A DNA stretch of 64,000 nt from Gaiellasilicea sp963811885 (GTDB lineage: Bacteria; Actinomycetota; Thermoleophilia; Gaiellales; Gaiellaceae). Positions 26,068 through 34,687 of the stretch are shown one piece after another (within the stretch, counting starts at the first letter, position 1; the number at the start of each line of letters is the position of its first letter). The stretch is from positions 62,001 through 126,000 of the forward strand of contig CAWETB010000012.1 of NCBI GenBank assembly GCA_963811885.1, read 5' to 3'. The notes under the pieces were generated by a model. It ran no database searches. It saw only the letters and a program-made list of their open reading frames with translations, and had not been told where the DNA came from. A program made the position numbers and the translations under genes.

Positions 26068-26384
26068 GCTGCGCACGCCGATCCCGACCACCGAGCCGGA
26101 CCGGCTGCGGACGGCGGCGCGCCGAACCGCCGTCCTTCGCGCTGTGCTTGCCCTCGCCCTCGTCGGCGTGCTCGCCACAGCGGTCCTCGTCGCTCGCAGC
26201 ATCGATCCTCGGCACGCGCCGCTCGTCCCCTCCGGCACGACCGGAATGCTCGTCCTCGACCTCTCGGCGAGCGTGTACGAGGACGCGTTCGGCCAGACGA
26301 TCCGCAAGCTGGCTCGCTCGGGCGAACGCACCGGCGTGATCGCGTTCTCGGACGCCGCGTACGAGCTGCTGCCGCCCGGCCCTG
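26051..26384 (+). pseudogene. 3'-truncated VWA-domain protein
   Basis: The frame begins MALPFELRTPIPTTEPDRLR, has one transmembrane helix (AVLALALVGVLATAVLVARS) and the start of a von Willebrand A domain with the MIDAS DLSAS and GVIAFSDAAYELLPPG. It then runs directly into the FAH-like gene, so most of the VWA domain is deleted. ATG 26051 overlaps the preceding remnant by 17 nt as expected for an original operon. Confidence 0.7.
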
Positions 26385-26999
26385 ATGCGACTCTGCATGT
26401 TCACTCCTGCCGACTCGGACCTCGAGCGCGGCTGGCCCGGCCGGATCGACGGCGACGTCGTCGTCCAGCTCGCGGCGCAGACGCTGCAGTCCTTCTTCGC
26501 GAGTGGATCGAAGGCGCGTGAGCACGCCGCCTACCCGCTCACCGAGGTGAGGTTGCGCGCGCCGGTGCTGGAGCCGCCGGCGATCCGGATCTTCGACGGC
26601 GAGGGCGCGTTTGCATTCGCGAACCCGAGCGCAGTCCGCTCGCCGGGGAGCGAGATCGCCCGGCCCGGCGGCCGCCTCGACGCGGCTCAGCGGCTCGTGG
26701 CCGTGATCGGCGCCGACGGGGCGATTGCGGGCTGGACCGGGCTCGTCGAGTGGCGCGCGCCCGAGCTTGCGGCGCCGAAGGACCGCGACTTCGCGCTCCT
26801 GCTCGGGCCGACGGTCGAGACCGAGCCGAGGAGCGACTTCGACTGGGAAGCGGCGCGCGCGCTCGCGGCCGCGAACACGCGCCTTCGTCCCGGCGACCTC
26901 CTCGCCGGGCCGGTGCTCGAGCGGCACGAGGCGATCGAGAGCGGCGGCTTCGTCGTCGGCTTCGACGGGATCGGCGAGCTCGCCGCCTTCGTCGCCTGA
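26385..26999 (+). CDS. Fumarylacetoacetate hydrolase-like protein
   Basis: The 204-residue product begins MRLCMFTPADSDLERGWPGR, with VRLRAPVLEPPAIRIFDGEG, WTGLVEWRAPELAAPKDRDF and NTRLRPGDLLAGPVLER. This pattern resembles a divergent FAH-family branch, the last enzyme of homogentisate breakdown; the position between hppD and hmgA supports that. The classic metal-binding E-x-E pair is not obvious, so activity is uncertain. Its 5' flank is the break point of the truncated VWA gene and no promoter is visible. Confidence 0.55.
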   Translation: MRLCMFTPADSDLERGWPGRIDGDVVVQLAAQTLQSFFASGSKAREHAAYPLTEVRLRAPVLEPPAIRIFDGEGAFAFANPSAVRSPGSEIARPGGRLDAAQRLVAVIGADGAIAGWTGLVEWRAPELAAPKDRDFALLLGPTVETEPRSDFDWEAARALAAANTRLRPGDLLAGPVLERHEAIESGGFVVGFDGIGELAAFVA

Positions 27000-27002
27000 C
27001 TC

Positions 27003-27693
27003 CTAGTACTCGGGGATGGAGCTCGGCCGTCCGTTCGCCAGCAGCTGGGCTGCGTACTCGGTGCGGAAGGCGCGCTTCGCCTCGCTCGCCACGCGTGAGG
27101 CCTCCCCCTGGGCCTGCCAGAGCGCGTTGGCCGCGGCGTCGCCGTCGTAGTGCGCGACGATCCACTGGCGCACGAGCCGGTCGTCGGCGAGCGAGGCGGT
27201 GATGGAGTCGCGTAGAAGCGACAGTGCTTTCGAGAGCGGGGCCGGCGTGGGGAAGTCGGCGAGCTTGGCATGCAGTAGCTCGCGCTGACTGACGATCGCG
27301 TCGATCTCCCGCACCGCTGTCGCGCGGTCGATCGCGGGCGGGTCGGTCTGGACGTCTCCGATCAGCTTCCCGAGGTCGCCCTTCGTCCGCGCCGACTCGG
27401 CGAGCAGACCGTCGAGCTGACCCAGCGTTGCGTCGAGCGGCGCCGTCTGCGGTGTCGACTGCACCGACCGCACCGGGACGGTCGGCGTCGTCACCCCGGC
27501 CGCCTGGGACGACCCGATCACGCCGGCCTGGACGAGCACCGTCGTGAGTGCGACGAGCGAGCCGATGGTGGTGGCGAGCGCCGCCAGCAGCTTCGGCGCG
27601 CCCGTCCAGAACGACCCTCCGGAACTCCGCCGTGTCGGCGGTCGGATCGACCGGTTCCGGTGCCGGCGCTGGGAACGAATGGGCGGTGTCCAT
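27003..27693 (-). CDS. Membrane-anchored hypothetical protein (frameshifted)
   Basis: About 229 residues: a proline-rich N-terminus (MDTAHSFPAPAPEPVDPTAD), one transmembrane helix (LLAALATTIGSLVALTTVLV) in a second frame, then a helical extracellular domain with no recognised motif. The 691-nt span is 3n+1, with one extra base near 27612. It converges on the FAH-like gene with 3 nt between stops. Confidence 0.55.
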
Positions 27694-27742
27694 TGTCACC
27701 ACGAGACGTGCGGCCACGCGATCTTCTTCCCTGCGCCCGGGG

Positions 27743-27748
27743 TATCCT
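27743..27748 (+). promoter_or_regulatory. -10 box (TATCCT) of hmgA
   Basis: TATCCT ends 6 nt before ATG 27755. Confidence 0.5.
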
Positions 27749-27754
27749 CGGCGA

Positions 27755-28948
27755 ATGCCCTTCTATCAGCGCCTCGGCGACGTCCCGCGCAAGCGGCACA
27801 TCCAGTTCCGGGACAACGGAACGCTCCTGACCGAGGAGGTGATGGGCCTCGAGGGCTTCAGCGGGAACGAGTCGATCCTCTACCACCTCCAGTCACCCTG
27901 CCGCGTGCAGGAGATCGGGCCGTTCGAGCCGATCGTGCGCGAGGAATGGGTGCCGGAGACGCACCAGCACCGGATGATGCACACGAGGGAGATCGAGGCC
28001 GGCGGCGACGAGGTGACGGGCCGGCGGCTCCTGATGTGGAACGCCGACGTCGAGATCTCGCTCTGCCGCCCGACCGAGCAGATGGACTATTTCTTCCGCA
28101 ACGGCGAGGGCGACGAGGTGATCTTCGTCCACGAGGGGTCGGGCGTCCTCGAGACGATCTTCGGCGAGCTGCCCTACAAGGAGGGCGACTACGTCGTCGT
28201 CCCGCGCGGCACGACCTATCGCTTCCGCCCCGAGGGAGAGCAGCGCTATCTGATCTTCGAGACGCCCGGGCTGATCGAGATCCCGCGCCGGTACCGCAAC
28301 CAGTACGGCCAGATCATCGAGGGCGCGCCGTACTACCACCGCGACATCCACCCGCCGACGGAGCTGAACACCCACCGCGAGAAGGGCGAGTTCCCGGTCA
28401 AGGTGCGCGTGCGCGACGGCTACCAGACCTACCTGCTCGACTACCACCCCTTCGACGTCGTCGGCTGGGACGGTTACCTCTATCCGTGGACGTTCTCGAT
28501 CCACGACTTCGAGCCGATCACGGGCCGGATCCACCAGCCGCCGCCGTCGCACCAGACGTTCGCCGGGCGGAACTTCGTCATCTGCTCGTTCTGCCCGCGC
28601 AAGCTCGACTTCGACCCGCTCGCGATCCCGATCCCCTACCACCACTCGAATCTGCAGAGCGAGGAGATGATCTATTACGTCTCCGGCAACTTCGGCTCGC
28701 GGAAGGGCGTCGACGTCGGCTCGATCACGCTGCATCCGTCCGGGCTGCCGCACGGGCCGCAGCCGGGGCTCGCGGAGAAGTCGATCGGGCTGCACGAGAC
28801 GGGCGAGCTGGCGGTCATGTGCGACACGTTCAACCCGCTGCGCCTGACGACGCTCGCGCGCGACCTCGACGACGGCAAGTACGCGCTCTCCTGGTACGAG
28901 GCCGACGAGGACGCCGGTCTCGACGCCGGCCTCACCTCGCACCTCTAG
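27755..28948 (+). CDS. hmgA: Homogentisate 1,2-dioxygenase
   Basis: This intact 397-residue enzyme cleaves homogentisate to maleylacetoacetate. Family features include FVHEGSGVLETIFGELPYKE, GDYVVVPRGTTYRF, PYHHSNLQSEEMIYYVSGNF, where the Glu is an iron ligand, and HPSGLPHGPQPG, with the iron-binding His. It is shorter than the 430-residue proteobacterial enzymes, as usual for the bacterial subgroup with a compact N-terminus. ATG 27755 is leaderless-type. It is followed without a gap by a HAD phosphatase. Confidence 0.92.
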   Translation: MPFYQRLGDVPRKRHIQFRDNGTLLTEEVMGLEGFSGNESILYHLQSPCRVQEIGPFEPIVREEWVPETHQHRMMHTREIEAGGDEVTGRRLLMWNADVEISLCRPTEQMDYFFRNGEGDEVIFVHEGSGVLETIFGELPYKEGDYVVVPRGTTYRFRPEGEQRYLIFETPGLIEIPRRYRNQYGQIIEGAPYYHRDIHPPTELNTHREKGEFPVKVRVRDGYQTYLLDYHPFDVVGWDGYLYPWTFSIHDFEPITGRIHQPPPSHQTFAGRNFVICSFCPRKLDFDPLAIPIPYHHSNLQSEEMIYYVSGNFGSRKGVDVGSITLHPSGLPHGPQPGLAEKSIGLHETGELAVMCDTFNPLRLTTLARDLDDGKYALSWYEADEDAGLDAGLTSHL

Positions 28949-29546
28949 TTGCGCCTCTTCGTCGACTGGGACGGGACGGTCACCGTCCAGGACTCGCTCG
29001 TGCAGGTGATCCACGAGTTCGGCGACCCGGCGATCCTGGCCGAGCTCGAGCCGCGCGTCGGCGTCGACCTGACGCTGCACGAGGAGATCGCGCTCGAGTT
29101 CGAGGCCGTGACGACGCCGCTCGACGAGGTCGTCGAGTGGGTGCTCGAGAACGTGGACGTGCGCCCGGGGCTGGCCGAGCTCGCCGAGCTGCGGCCCGTG
29201 ATCGTCTCGGCCGGCTTCCACGAGCTGATCGAGCCCGTGCTGCGGCGCGAGGGGATCGAGCTCGAGGTGCTCGCGAACCGCGTCGAGGCACGCCCGGACG
29301 GGTGGAGGGTCGGCTTCCGCGACGGCGACCGCCTGCGTCAGCTGCGGCGAGCCCTGCAAGCGCGCCGGCGTCGCCGGTGCGCCGTACGCGTACGTCGGCG
29401 ACGGCTACTCGGACCGCTGCGCCGCGGTCGCGGCGGACCGGGTCTTCGCGCGCGACTCGCTCGCGCGCCACCTGGACGAGGTCGGTGTCCCCTACGAGCC
29501 GTTCGACGACCTTCGCGAGGTCGCTGCACTCCTCCGGGGTACCTAG
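28949..29546 (+). CDS. HAD-superfamily phosphatase, MtnX/SerB-like (frameshifted)
   Basis: About 198 residues: motif I FVDWDGTVTVQDSL, motif II Ser/Thr in VIVSAGFHELIEPV, and motif III in the second frame, YAYVGDGYSDRCAAVAAD. Such enzymes dephosphorylate small metabolites (methionine salvage or phosphoserine types). The TTG start at 28949 directly follows the hmgA stop. The frame changes near 29335 and 598 nt is 3n+1. It shares its CTAG stop (29543-29546) with the convergent NlpC/P60 gene. Confidence 0.8.
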
Positions 29547-30571
29547 CTGAGCCCCGCCTCGCGCAACGGCCTGCGCGCCCACGCGAACCGGTCGCGGTAC
29601 CACCCTTCGAGCGGATGGAGGGTGGTGCCTTCGCCGGACGAGTGGATGAACCAGCCACCGCCGAGGTAGATGCCCGCGTGATCGACCTGCGCGGGCTTCG
29701 ACTTCGGCCCGTTCGCGCCCTGGAAGATCACGTCGCCGGGCTGCAGGTTCTCGATCTTCCTGATCCGCTGCGCCGGCGGCACCTCGCCCGACATCTCGTA
29801 GGTCGTACGCCCGCGGAGCACCGACGCGAGCGCGGATGCGCCCGCGAACGGCTCCAGCTTGAAGATGCGCCAGACGAAGCCGGAGCAGTCGAAGCCGCCC
29901 GGCAGCTGCTTCCCGTCCCAGAGCTGCTGTGACGCCTCGGACGTGCCGCCCCAGATGTAGGGCCAGCCGACGAAAGCGACGGCGCGGCGGAGCAGCTGCT
30001 GCTGTGCGCCGGTGACCTGGGGAAGCGCGAGCTGCTCGGTGGCGGCGCGGATCTGCTCCTGCTCGAAGCCCGAGAGCCCGAGCAGGCGGGCGAGCGAGTA
30101 GGCCGCCTCCGCCCGCGTGGCCGGGTCGTTCGGGCCGAGCTCGAGCGTGTCCTCGGCGGCGGGGTGGTTGAAGCGGAGCCCGAGCAGGCGGGCAACGGTC
30201 TCCGAGCCTGCACCCGCCTTCGGCGCGAGGCCGGCGTCGCGGAGCGCGCCGGTGACGAGACGGGCGGAGTCGCCGAGACCGAGGTACGCGACGAGCGCGG
30301 CATCGAGCTCGCGGATGGTGACGGCCCGGCCGGGGACGATGGCCGGGTAGCTGTAGGCGACCGGCTCCTCGGCCGTGAGCGCGAGCGTCGCCAGCGCGCC
30401 GGCGAGCGCTCGCTGTGTCAGCGGCTTCTGCGGCTTGAACGTGGCCACCGAGTCGGCGAGGAGCCCCGCCTCGACGACGGTCTGGATCTGAGGTTGCGCC
30501 CACGAGCGCGCGGCCCCGGCCGAGGCGGGCAGTGCGAGCGCGCAGAGAACGACGGCGGCGAGACGGCGCAT
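29543..30571 (-). CDS. Secreted NlpC/P60 peptidase with SLH-like N-terminal region
   Basis: The 342-residue protein has a signal peptide (RRLAAVVLCALALPASAGAA), two SLH-like helical segments (residues 30-190, e.g. NDPATRAEAAYSLARLLGLS) and a C-terminal NlpC/P60 hydrolase. The catalytic Cys is in GGFDCSGFVWRIF and the His in VDHAGIYLGGGWFIHSS. It is predicted to cleave peptidoglycan stem peptides outside the membrane. The gene is unbroken and divergent from alkA. Confidence 0.88.
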   Translation of the reverse strand: MRRLAAVVLCALALPASAGAARSWAQPQIQTVVEAGLLADSVATFKPQKPLTQRALAGALATLALTAEEPVAYSYPAIVPGRAVTIRELDAALVAYLGLGDSARLVTGALRDAGLAPKAGAGSETVARLLGLRFNHPAAEDTLELGPNDPATRAEAAYSLARLLGLSGFEQEQIRAATEQLALPQVTGAQQQLLRRAVAFVGWPYIWGGTSEASQQLWDGKQLPGGFDCSGFVWRIFKLEPFAGASALASVLRGRTTYEMSGEVPPAQRIRKIENLQPGDVIFQGANGPKSKPAQVDHAGIYLGGGWFIHSSGEGTTLHPLEGWYRDRFAWARRPLREAGLS

Positions 30572-30615
30572 GCTCGACTCATCGGCACGGCCCGCGAACG
30601 ACTTGAAAGCATGGC

Positions 30616-31434
30616 GTGGTGCTCGTTCCGCTCCCGCAGCCGTACGACTTCGAGGTCTCGACCGCCCGCTTCGACGTCTACGGGCTCGACCGGGCGACGG
30701 TCTGGCGCGACGGCGGGATCCACCGCGTCTTCGGCGGCCGCGAGCTGCGGCTCGAGGCGGCGCCGGGCGGCGTCGACGTCTCGCCGTACGACGAGTCGGT
30801 GGTCGAGCAGGTCGAGCACTTCCTCGGCGTCCCGTTCGACCTCGAGGGCTTCGCGGCCTGGGCGGCCGGCGAGCCGGAGCTCGAGCGTCTCGTCGAGGCG
30901 CTCGCCGGCTTCCGGCCGCCGCTCCAGGTCGACCCGTTCGAGGCCCTCGTCACCTCGATCACGGCGCAGCAGGTGTCGCTCCAGTCGGCGGCCGCGATCC
31001 GAAGCCGTTTCATCGAGCGGTACGGGATCGCCTACGAGCACGCGCACGCGTTCCCGACCCGCGAGCGTGTCGCGCAGGCGACGGAGGACGAGCTCTTCGG
31101 CGTCGGCTTCTCGAACCGGAAGGCGGAGTACGTGATCGGGCTGGCGCGGAGCGACCTCGATCTCGACGAGCTCGCGTCGCTGCCGGACGAGGAGGTGACG
31201 GCGCGGCTGGTCGCGCTCAGAGGCCTCGGCGAGTGGACGGCCGACTGGTTCCTCGCCCGCCACCTCGCCCGGCCCCACGCCTGGCCCGCGGGCGACCTGG
31301 GACTGCGGAAGGCGGTCGCTGCGTTCTATGGTGACGTGCCCGATCTTCGAGCCTTCGGCCAGCGCTTCCACCCGTACGAGAACCTGAGCGCCCACTATCT
31401 CTTGACCGGACTCCGACTCTTCCCGCCCGCATGA
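30616..31434 (+). CDS. DNA-3-methyladenine glycosylase II (AlkA-like)
   Basis: A 272-residue base-excision repair glycosylase: DPFEALVTSITAQQVSLQSA opens the HhH-GPD domain, and LRGLGEWTADWFLARHL with PAGDLGLRKAV carries the helix-hairpin-helix and the catalytic Asp. It removes alkylated purines. The GTG start at 30616 is 44 nt from the divergent NlpC/P60 start. It overlaps the GNAT gene by ATGA. Confidence 0.9.
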   Translation: MVLVPLPQPYDFEVSTARFDVYGLDRATVWRDGGIHRVFGGRELRLEAAPGGVDVSPYDESVVEQVEHFLGVPFDLEGFAAWAAGEPELERLVEALAGFRPPLQVDPFEALVTSITAQQVSLQSAAAIRSRFIERYGIAYEHAHAFPTRERVAQATEDELFGVGFSNRKAEYVIGLARSDLDLDELASLPDEEVTARLVALRGLGEWTADWFLARHLARPHAWPAGDLGLRKAVAAFYGDVPDLRAFGQRFHPYENLSAHYLLTGLRLFPPA

Positions 31435-32387
31435 CCGTCCGCCACGCGACCGCGGAGGACCTCGGCGCGCTGGAGGCGCTCTGGGAGCAATGGCAGGCCG
31501 AGAGCCCCGAACCGCCTCCGTGGGCGGACGTGAGCTGGGAGGCGAACCGGTCCGAGTTCGAGCGGTCGCTCGACGCGAACGCGCTCTTCCTCGCCGAGGA
31601 GGACGGGCGGCCGGTCGGCTTCGTCACCGCCTGGCTCGAGGATCACTTCGCGAGGATCGGCGACCTCTACGTGACGGAAGCCGGTCGCCGCCACGGCACG
31701 GGCCGCCTGCTCGTCGACACCGTGATCGAGAACCTCCGCGCGCGCGGTGCGACGCACCTCTTCGTGAACGCGAACCCAGAGGCCCTCGACTTCTACGACC
31801 GGCTCGGCTTCCGCGAGGAATCGCGGAACCTGGTGCTGCCGCTCGACGTGCGCGAGGTCGGCGGCGGCCGCTCGTGGGGCTCGATCCACGTCCAGAGCGA
31901 CGATCTCACCGCCGTCGAGCGGGCGGTGCAGCAGTTCGTGCCCAGGCTTCCGGGTGGCTCGCGCGGCAGCGAGGTGACCCAGCCGCGCAACGGCTGGATC
32001 ACCGTCTACGACGAGGCGTGCGACCGCGACCCGCCCTCGCTGCGGCGGCTCGCGAAGGAGCTCTCCGAGCGGACGGGCGCGGTCGTGATCGCGATCGGCG
32101 TCGAGAACGAGCAGGTCGTTCGCTTCGTCCTGCACGAGGCCGGGCGGATCGTCGACGAGTATCTCTCCGTCCCCGAGCACTACGGCGCGCTGCCTCCGGG
32201 GGACGTGATCGCGCTCGCGGCGAACCCACGCGTCGTCGCCCGGCTGACCGGCGCCGACCCGGCCGCGGTCCGCGCGGTCGCCCGCACGGCCGCCTCGCCG
32301 AGCGCGCTGCCGCCGGCTCAGGAGCTGCTCGAGTCGATCGCGGCTGCGATCGGGCTCGAGGGTGCGGAGCGGGGGTGGGAGGGTTGA
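31431..32387 (+). CDS. GNAT N-acetyltransferase with extra C-terminal domain
   Basis: A 318-residue protein. Residues 1-145 form a GNAT fold with IGDLYVTEAGRRHGTGRLLV as the acetyl-CoA loop and FVNANPEALDFYDRLGF as the C-terminal strand. Residues 150-318 form a second alpha/beta domain of unknown role (WITVYDEACDRDPPSLRRLA). The acceptor is unknown. It overlaps alkA and the GST gene by 4 and 4 nt, so it belongs to a five-gene run of coupled genes. Confidence 0.85.
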   Translation: MTVRHATAEDLGALEALWEQWQAESPEPPPWADVSWEANRSEFERSLDANALFLAEEDGRPVGFVTAWLEDHFARIGDLYVTEAGRRHGTGRLLVDTVIENLRARGATHLFVNANPEALDFYDRLGFREESRNLVLPLDVREVGGGRSWGSIHVQSDDLTAVERAVQQFVPRLPGGSRGSEVTQPRNGWITVYDEACDRDPPSLRRLAKELSERTGAVVIAIGVENEQVVRFVLHEAGRIVDEYLSVPEHYGALPPGDVIALAANPRVVARLTGADPAAVRAVARTAASPSALPPAQELLESIAAAIGLEGAERGWEG

Positions 32388-32959
32388 TCACGCTCTACGA
32401 CGCAGCGCGGTGCCCCTACTGCGCCCGCACCCGGATCGTCCTGGCCGAGAAGGGGATCGCGTACGAGACGGTCGAGATCGACCTGAGCGACCGTCCCGCG
32501 TGGCTCTTCGAGATGAACCCGGCGGGGAAGGTGCCGGTGCTCGAGGAGGACGGCTGGATCCTGCCCGAGTCGGCCGTGATCGCCGAGTACCTGAACGAGC
32601 GCTATCCCGAGCCGCCGCTCTGGCCGGACGATCCCGGCGAGCGCGCCGCGGGACGGCTGCTCGTCTTCCGTTTCGACGACTTCTCGAAGCCGTACTACGC
32701 GCTCCGGCGCGGCGAGGAGGGGGCGCGGGAGCGGTTCGAGGAGGAGCTCGCCTTCCTCGACGCGATGCTCGGCGGCGTCCCCTGGCTGAGCGGGCGAGCG
32801 TTCGGCCTCGCCGACATCGCGTTCCTGCCCTGGCTGCTGCGCGCACGCGACCTGCTCGGGATCTCGCTCGAGCCCTGGCCGGCTCTCGCCGACTGGGTCG
32901 AGCGCGCGTGCGAGCGGCCCTCCGTCGCGGCCGAGCAGCAGCTGGTCGCGGCGCTGTGA
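32384..32959 (+). CDS. Glutathione S-transferase family protein
   Basis: A 191-residue protein with an N-terminal thioredoxin fold (LITLYDAARCPYCARTRIVL, CPYC motif), the cis-Pro region NPAGKVPVLEEDGWILPES and a helical C-terminal domain with GLADIAFLPWLLRA. The CPYC makes a glutaredoxin-like or non-glutathione thiol role possible, since actinobacteria often use mycothiol. TTG 32384 (overlapping TTGA) is the preferred start; GTG 32375 is in frame too. Confidence 0.82.
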   Translation: MITLYDAARCPYCARTRIVLAEKGIAYETVEIDLSDRPAWLFEMNPAGKVPVLEEDGWILPESAVIAEYLNERYPEPPLWPDDPGERAAGRLLVFRFDDFSKPYYALRRGEEGARERFEEELAFLDAMLGGVPWLSGRAFGLADIAFLPWLLRARDLLGISLEPWPALADWVERACERPSVAAEQQLVAAL

Positions 32960-33607
32960 CCGTCGTCTTCCTGCACGCCTTCCCGCTCGACGAACGGATG
33001 TGGCGCACGGACTCTCCCGCGCCGCGCCTCTACGGCCTCGGCCGGACGATGGACGACTGGGCCGATGCCGTGCTCGAGGCGCATCCCGGCCGCCTGATCC
33101 TGGTCGGCGCGTCGATGGGCGGCTACGCGGCGATGGCGGCGGCGCGGCGAGCGCCCGAGCGGCTCGCCGGTCTCCTGCTCGTCGGCTCACGCCCCGAAGC
33201 GGACACGCCCGAGCGCTACGCGAAGCGGGCCGAGACGATCGCGATCGCGCGCGAGCGCGGGGCCGAAGGCATGTGGGACGCGATGCGCGAGAACCTCTTC
33301 CGCGACGACAGCGATCCGGAGGTGCTCGCGCAGGCGCGCGCGCTGACGCTCGACCGGACCGAGGACGAGCTCGTGACCGCGCTCGAGGCGATCCGCGACC
33401 GGCCGGACTCCACCGAGGCGTACCGGGCGCTCGGCGACCGGGCGCTCACGGTCGTCGGCGACCGGGATCCATTCGTGCCCGTCGAAGATGCGCGGCGTTT
33501 CGAGCCCGGACGCGGTCGTGTTCCCCGACTGCGGCCACCTGGCCAGTCTCGAGCGTCCGGCGGAGTTCGGGCTCGTCCTCGACGAGGCGGTGGCGCGGTG
33601 GACGTAG
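32956..33607 (+). CDS. Alpha/beta hydrolase (frameshifted)
   Basis: About 216 residues: TVVFLHAFPLDERMW, nucleophile elbow LVGASMGGYAAMAAARRAPE, Asp in VVGDRDPFVP and His in PDCGHLASLERP, the last in another frame. One extra base near 33498; 652 nt is 3n+1. GTG 32956 overlaps the GST stop (GTGA), and the end overlaps the rhodanese gene by 10 nt. Substrate unknown. Confidence 0.82.
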
Positions 33608-33957
33608 ACCGCGACGAGGTCGTCCGGCGGCTCGGCGACGAGGGCTTCGTCGTCCTCGACGTGCGCAGCGCGGGCGAGTACCGGGGCGAGACGACCGCAC
33701 CGTGCGACCCACGTGCCGGCCGGATCGCCGGCGCGGAGCACTTCGACCTGCAGTTGCTGCTCGTGCTGACGCCGGACGAGATCAGCGAGCGGCTCGGGCC
33801 GCCGGAGGACGTCGAGCTCGTCGCCTACTGCCATTCCGGCTCGCGGTCCGAGCTTGCGGCCCAGATCCTCACCTCGCTCGGGTATCGGGCCTCGAACTAC
33901 CGCGGCTCCTGGCACGAGTGGTCGCGGGACGACTCGCTGCCTGCCGAGACCGGCTAG
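33598..33957 (+). CDS. Rhodanese-domain sulfurtransferase
   Basis: A 119-residue single-domain rhodanese: GFVVLDVRSAGEYRGE, then the active-site loop AYCHSGSRSELAAQIL with the catalytic Cys, and LGYRASNYRGSWHEWS. It may transfer sulfane sulfur; the partner is unknown. It is the last gene of the alkA run and ends on a CTAG shared with the convergent glutamine amidotransferase gene. Confidence 0.88.
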   Translation: MDVDRDEVVRRLGDEGFVVLDVRSAGEYRGETTAPCDPRAGRIAGAEHFDLQLLLVLTPDEISERLGPPEDVELVAYCHSGSRSELAAQILTSLGYRASNYRGSWHEWSRDDSLPAETG

Positions 33958-34623
33958 ACGGCCTGCAGGAACGCCGAGCAGAGCCTGCGGCCGAGCTCGT
34001 TCCAGTCCTCGATCCGCTCGCGGGTCGCCGCCCGCAGCGCCGCCGGGTCGGCGACGTCGTCCGGATCCTCCGCCAGCCACGACTCGACCTGCTCGGCCTC
34101 GGACCTCCGGGTGGAACTGGACGCCCCACGCACGGCCGAGCCGGAACGCCTGCGTGCAGACCGGGCTGCGGGCCAGCTCGACGGCCCCCTCCGGGAGGTC
34201 GTGCGTGTAGTGGTGCCACTGGAAGGCGTCGAACCGCTGCGGCAGGGCTGCCGCGACCGGATCGCCGGAACCGCTCTCGGTCAGCTCGACCTGGAGCCAG
34301 CCGACCTCGGGCTCGGCGGCCTGGAAGACACGCGCACCCGCTGCGCGGGCGATCAGCTGCGAGCCGAGGCAGACGCCGAGCAACGGCGTCCCGCGCTCGA
34401 GCTCCCGCTCGAGGAAGCGGAGCTCCGGCGCAAGCCAGGGGTGACGGTCCTCCTGATCGGGATGCATGGCGCCGCCGAGCACGATCGCGGCGTCGGCGCC
34501 CTCGTCGGGCACGCCGACGCGGGCGACGTTTCGCTCGACGAGCTCGTGCCCTGCGGCCTGCACGGCGTCCTCGAAGACGCCTGGGCCGACGTTGTCGCCG
34601 TGCGTGAGCGCGAGGATCCTCAC
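33954..34623 (-). CDS. Class I glutamine amidotransferase (frameshifted)
   Basis: About 222 residues: ILALTHGDNVGPGVFEDAVQ at the start, oxyanion region VLGGAMHPDQEDRHPW, catalytic Cys in LLGVCLGSQLIARAAGA and His in WGVQFHPEV. It resembles GuaA-like stand-alone amidotransferases whose acceptor is unknown. One extra base near 34105; 670 nt is 3n+1. GTG 34623 follows TAGGCT by 6 nt. Confidence 0.82.
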
Positions 34624-34629
34624 GCGGCG

Positions 34630-34635
34630 AGCCTA
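34630..34635 (-). promoter_or_regulatory. -10 box (TAGGCT) 6 nt before GTG 34623
   Basis: Gives the amidotransferase a leaderless-type start, divergent from murI. Confidence 0.5.
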
Positions 34636-34674
34636 CCGAGCACGGTGTGGGCGGTAGCCGACACCCACCCTCCC

Positions 34675-34680
34675 TACAAT
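34675..34680 (+). promoter_or_regulatory. -10 box (TACAAT) of murI
   Basis: TACAAT ends 7 nt before ATG 34688, the best match to the consensus -10 in the window. Confidence 0.6.
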
Positions 34681-34687
34681 CCCGCAG

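Noticed and set aside
23520..26385. Insertion sequence as the cause of the decayed MoxR region
   Set aside because: No transposase, terminal inverted repeats or target duplication were visible at either junction.
27544..29550. 668-codon plus-strand frame across hmgA
   Set aside because: Arginine/proline/alanine-rich shadow; the hmgA frame carries all homologous motifs.
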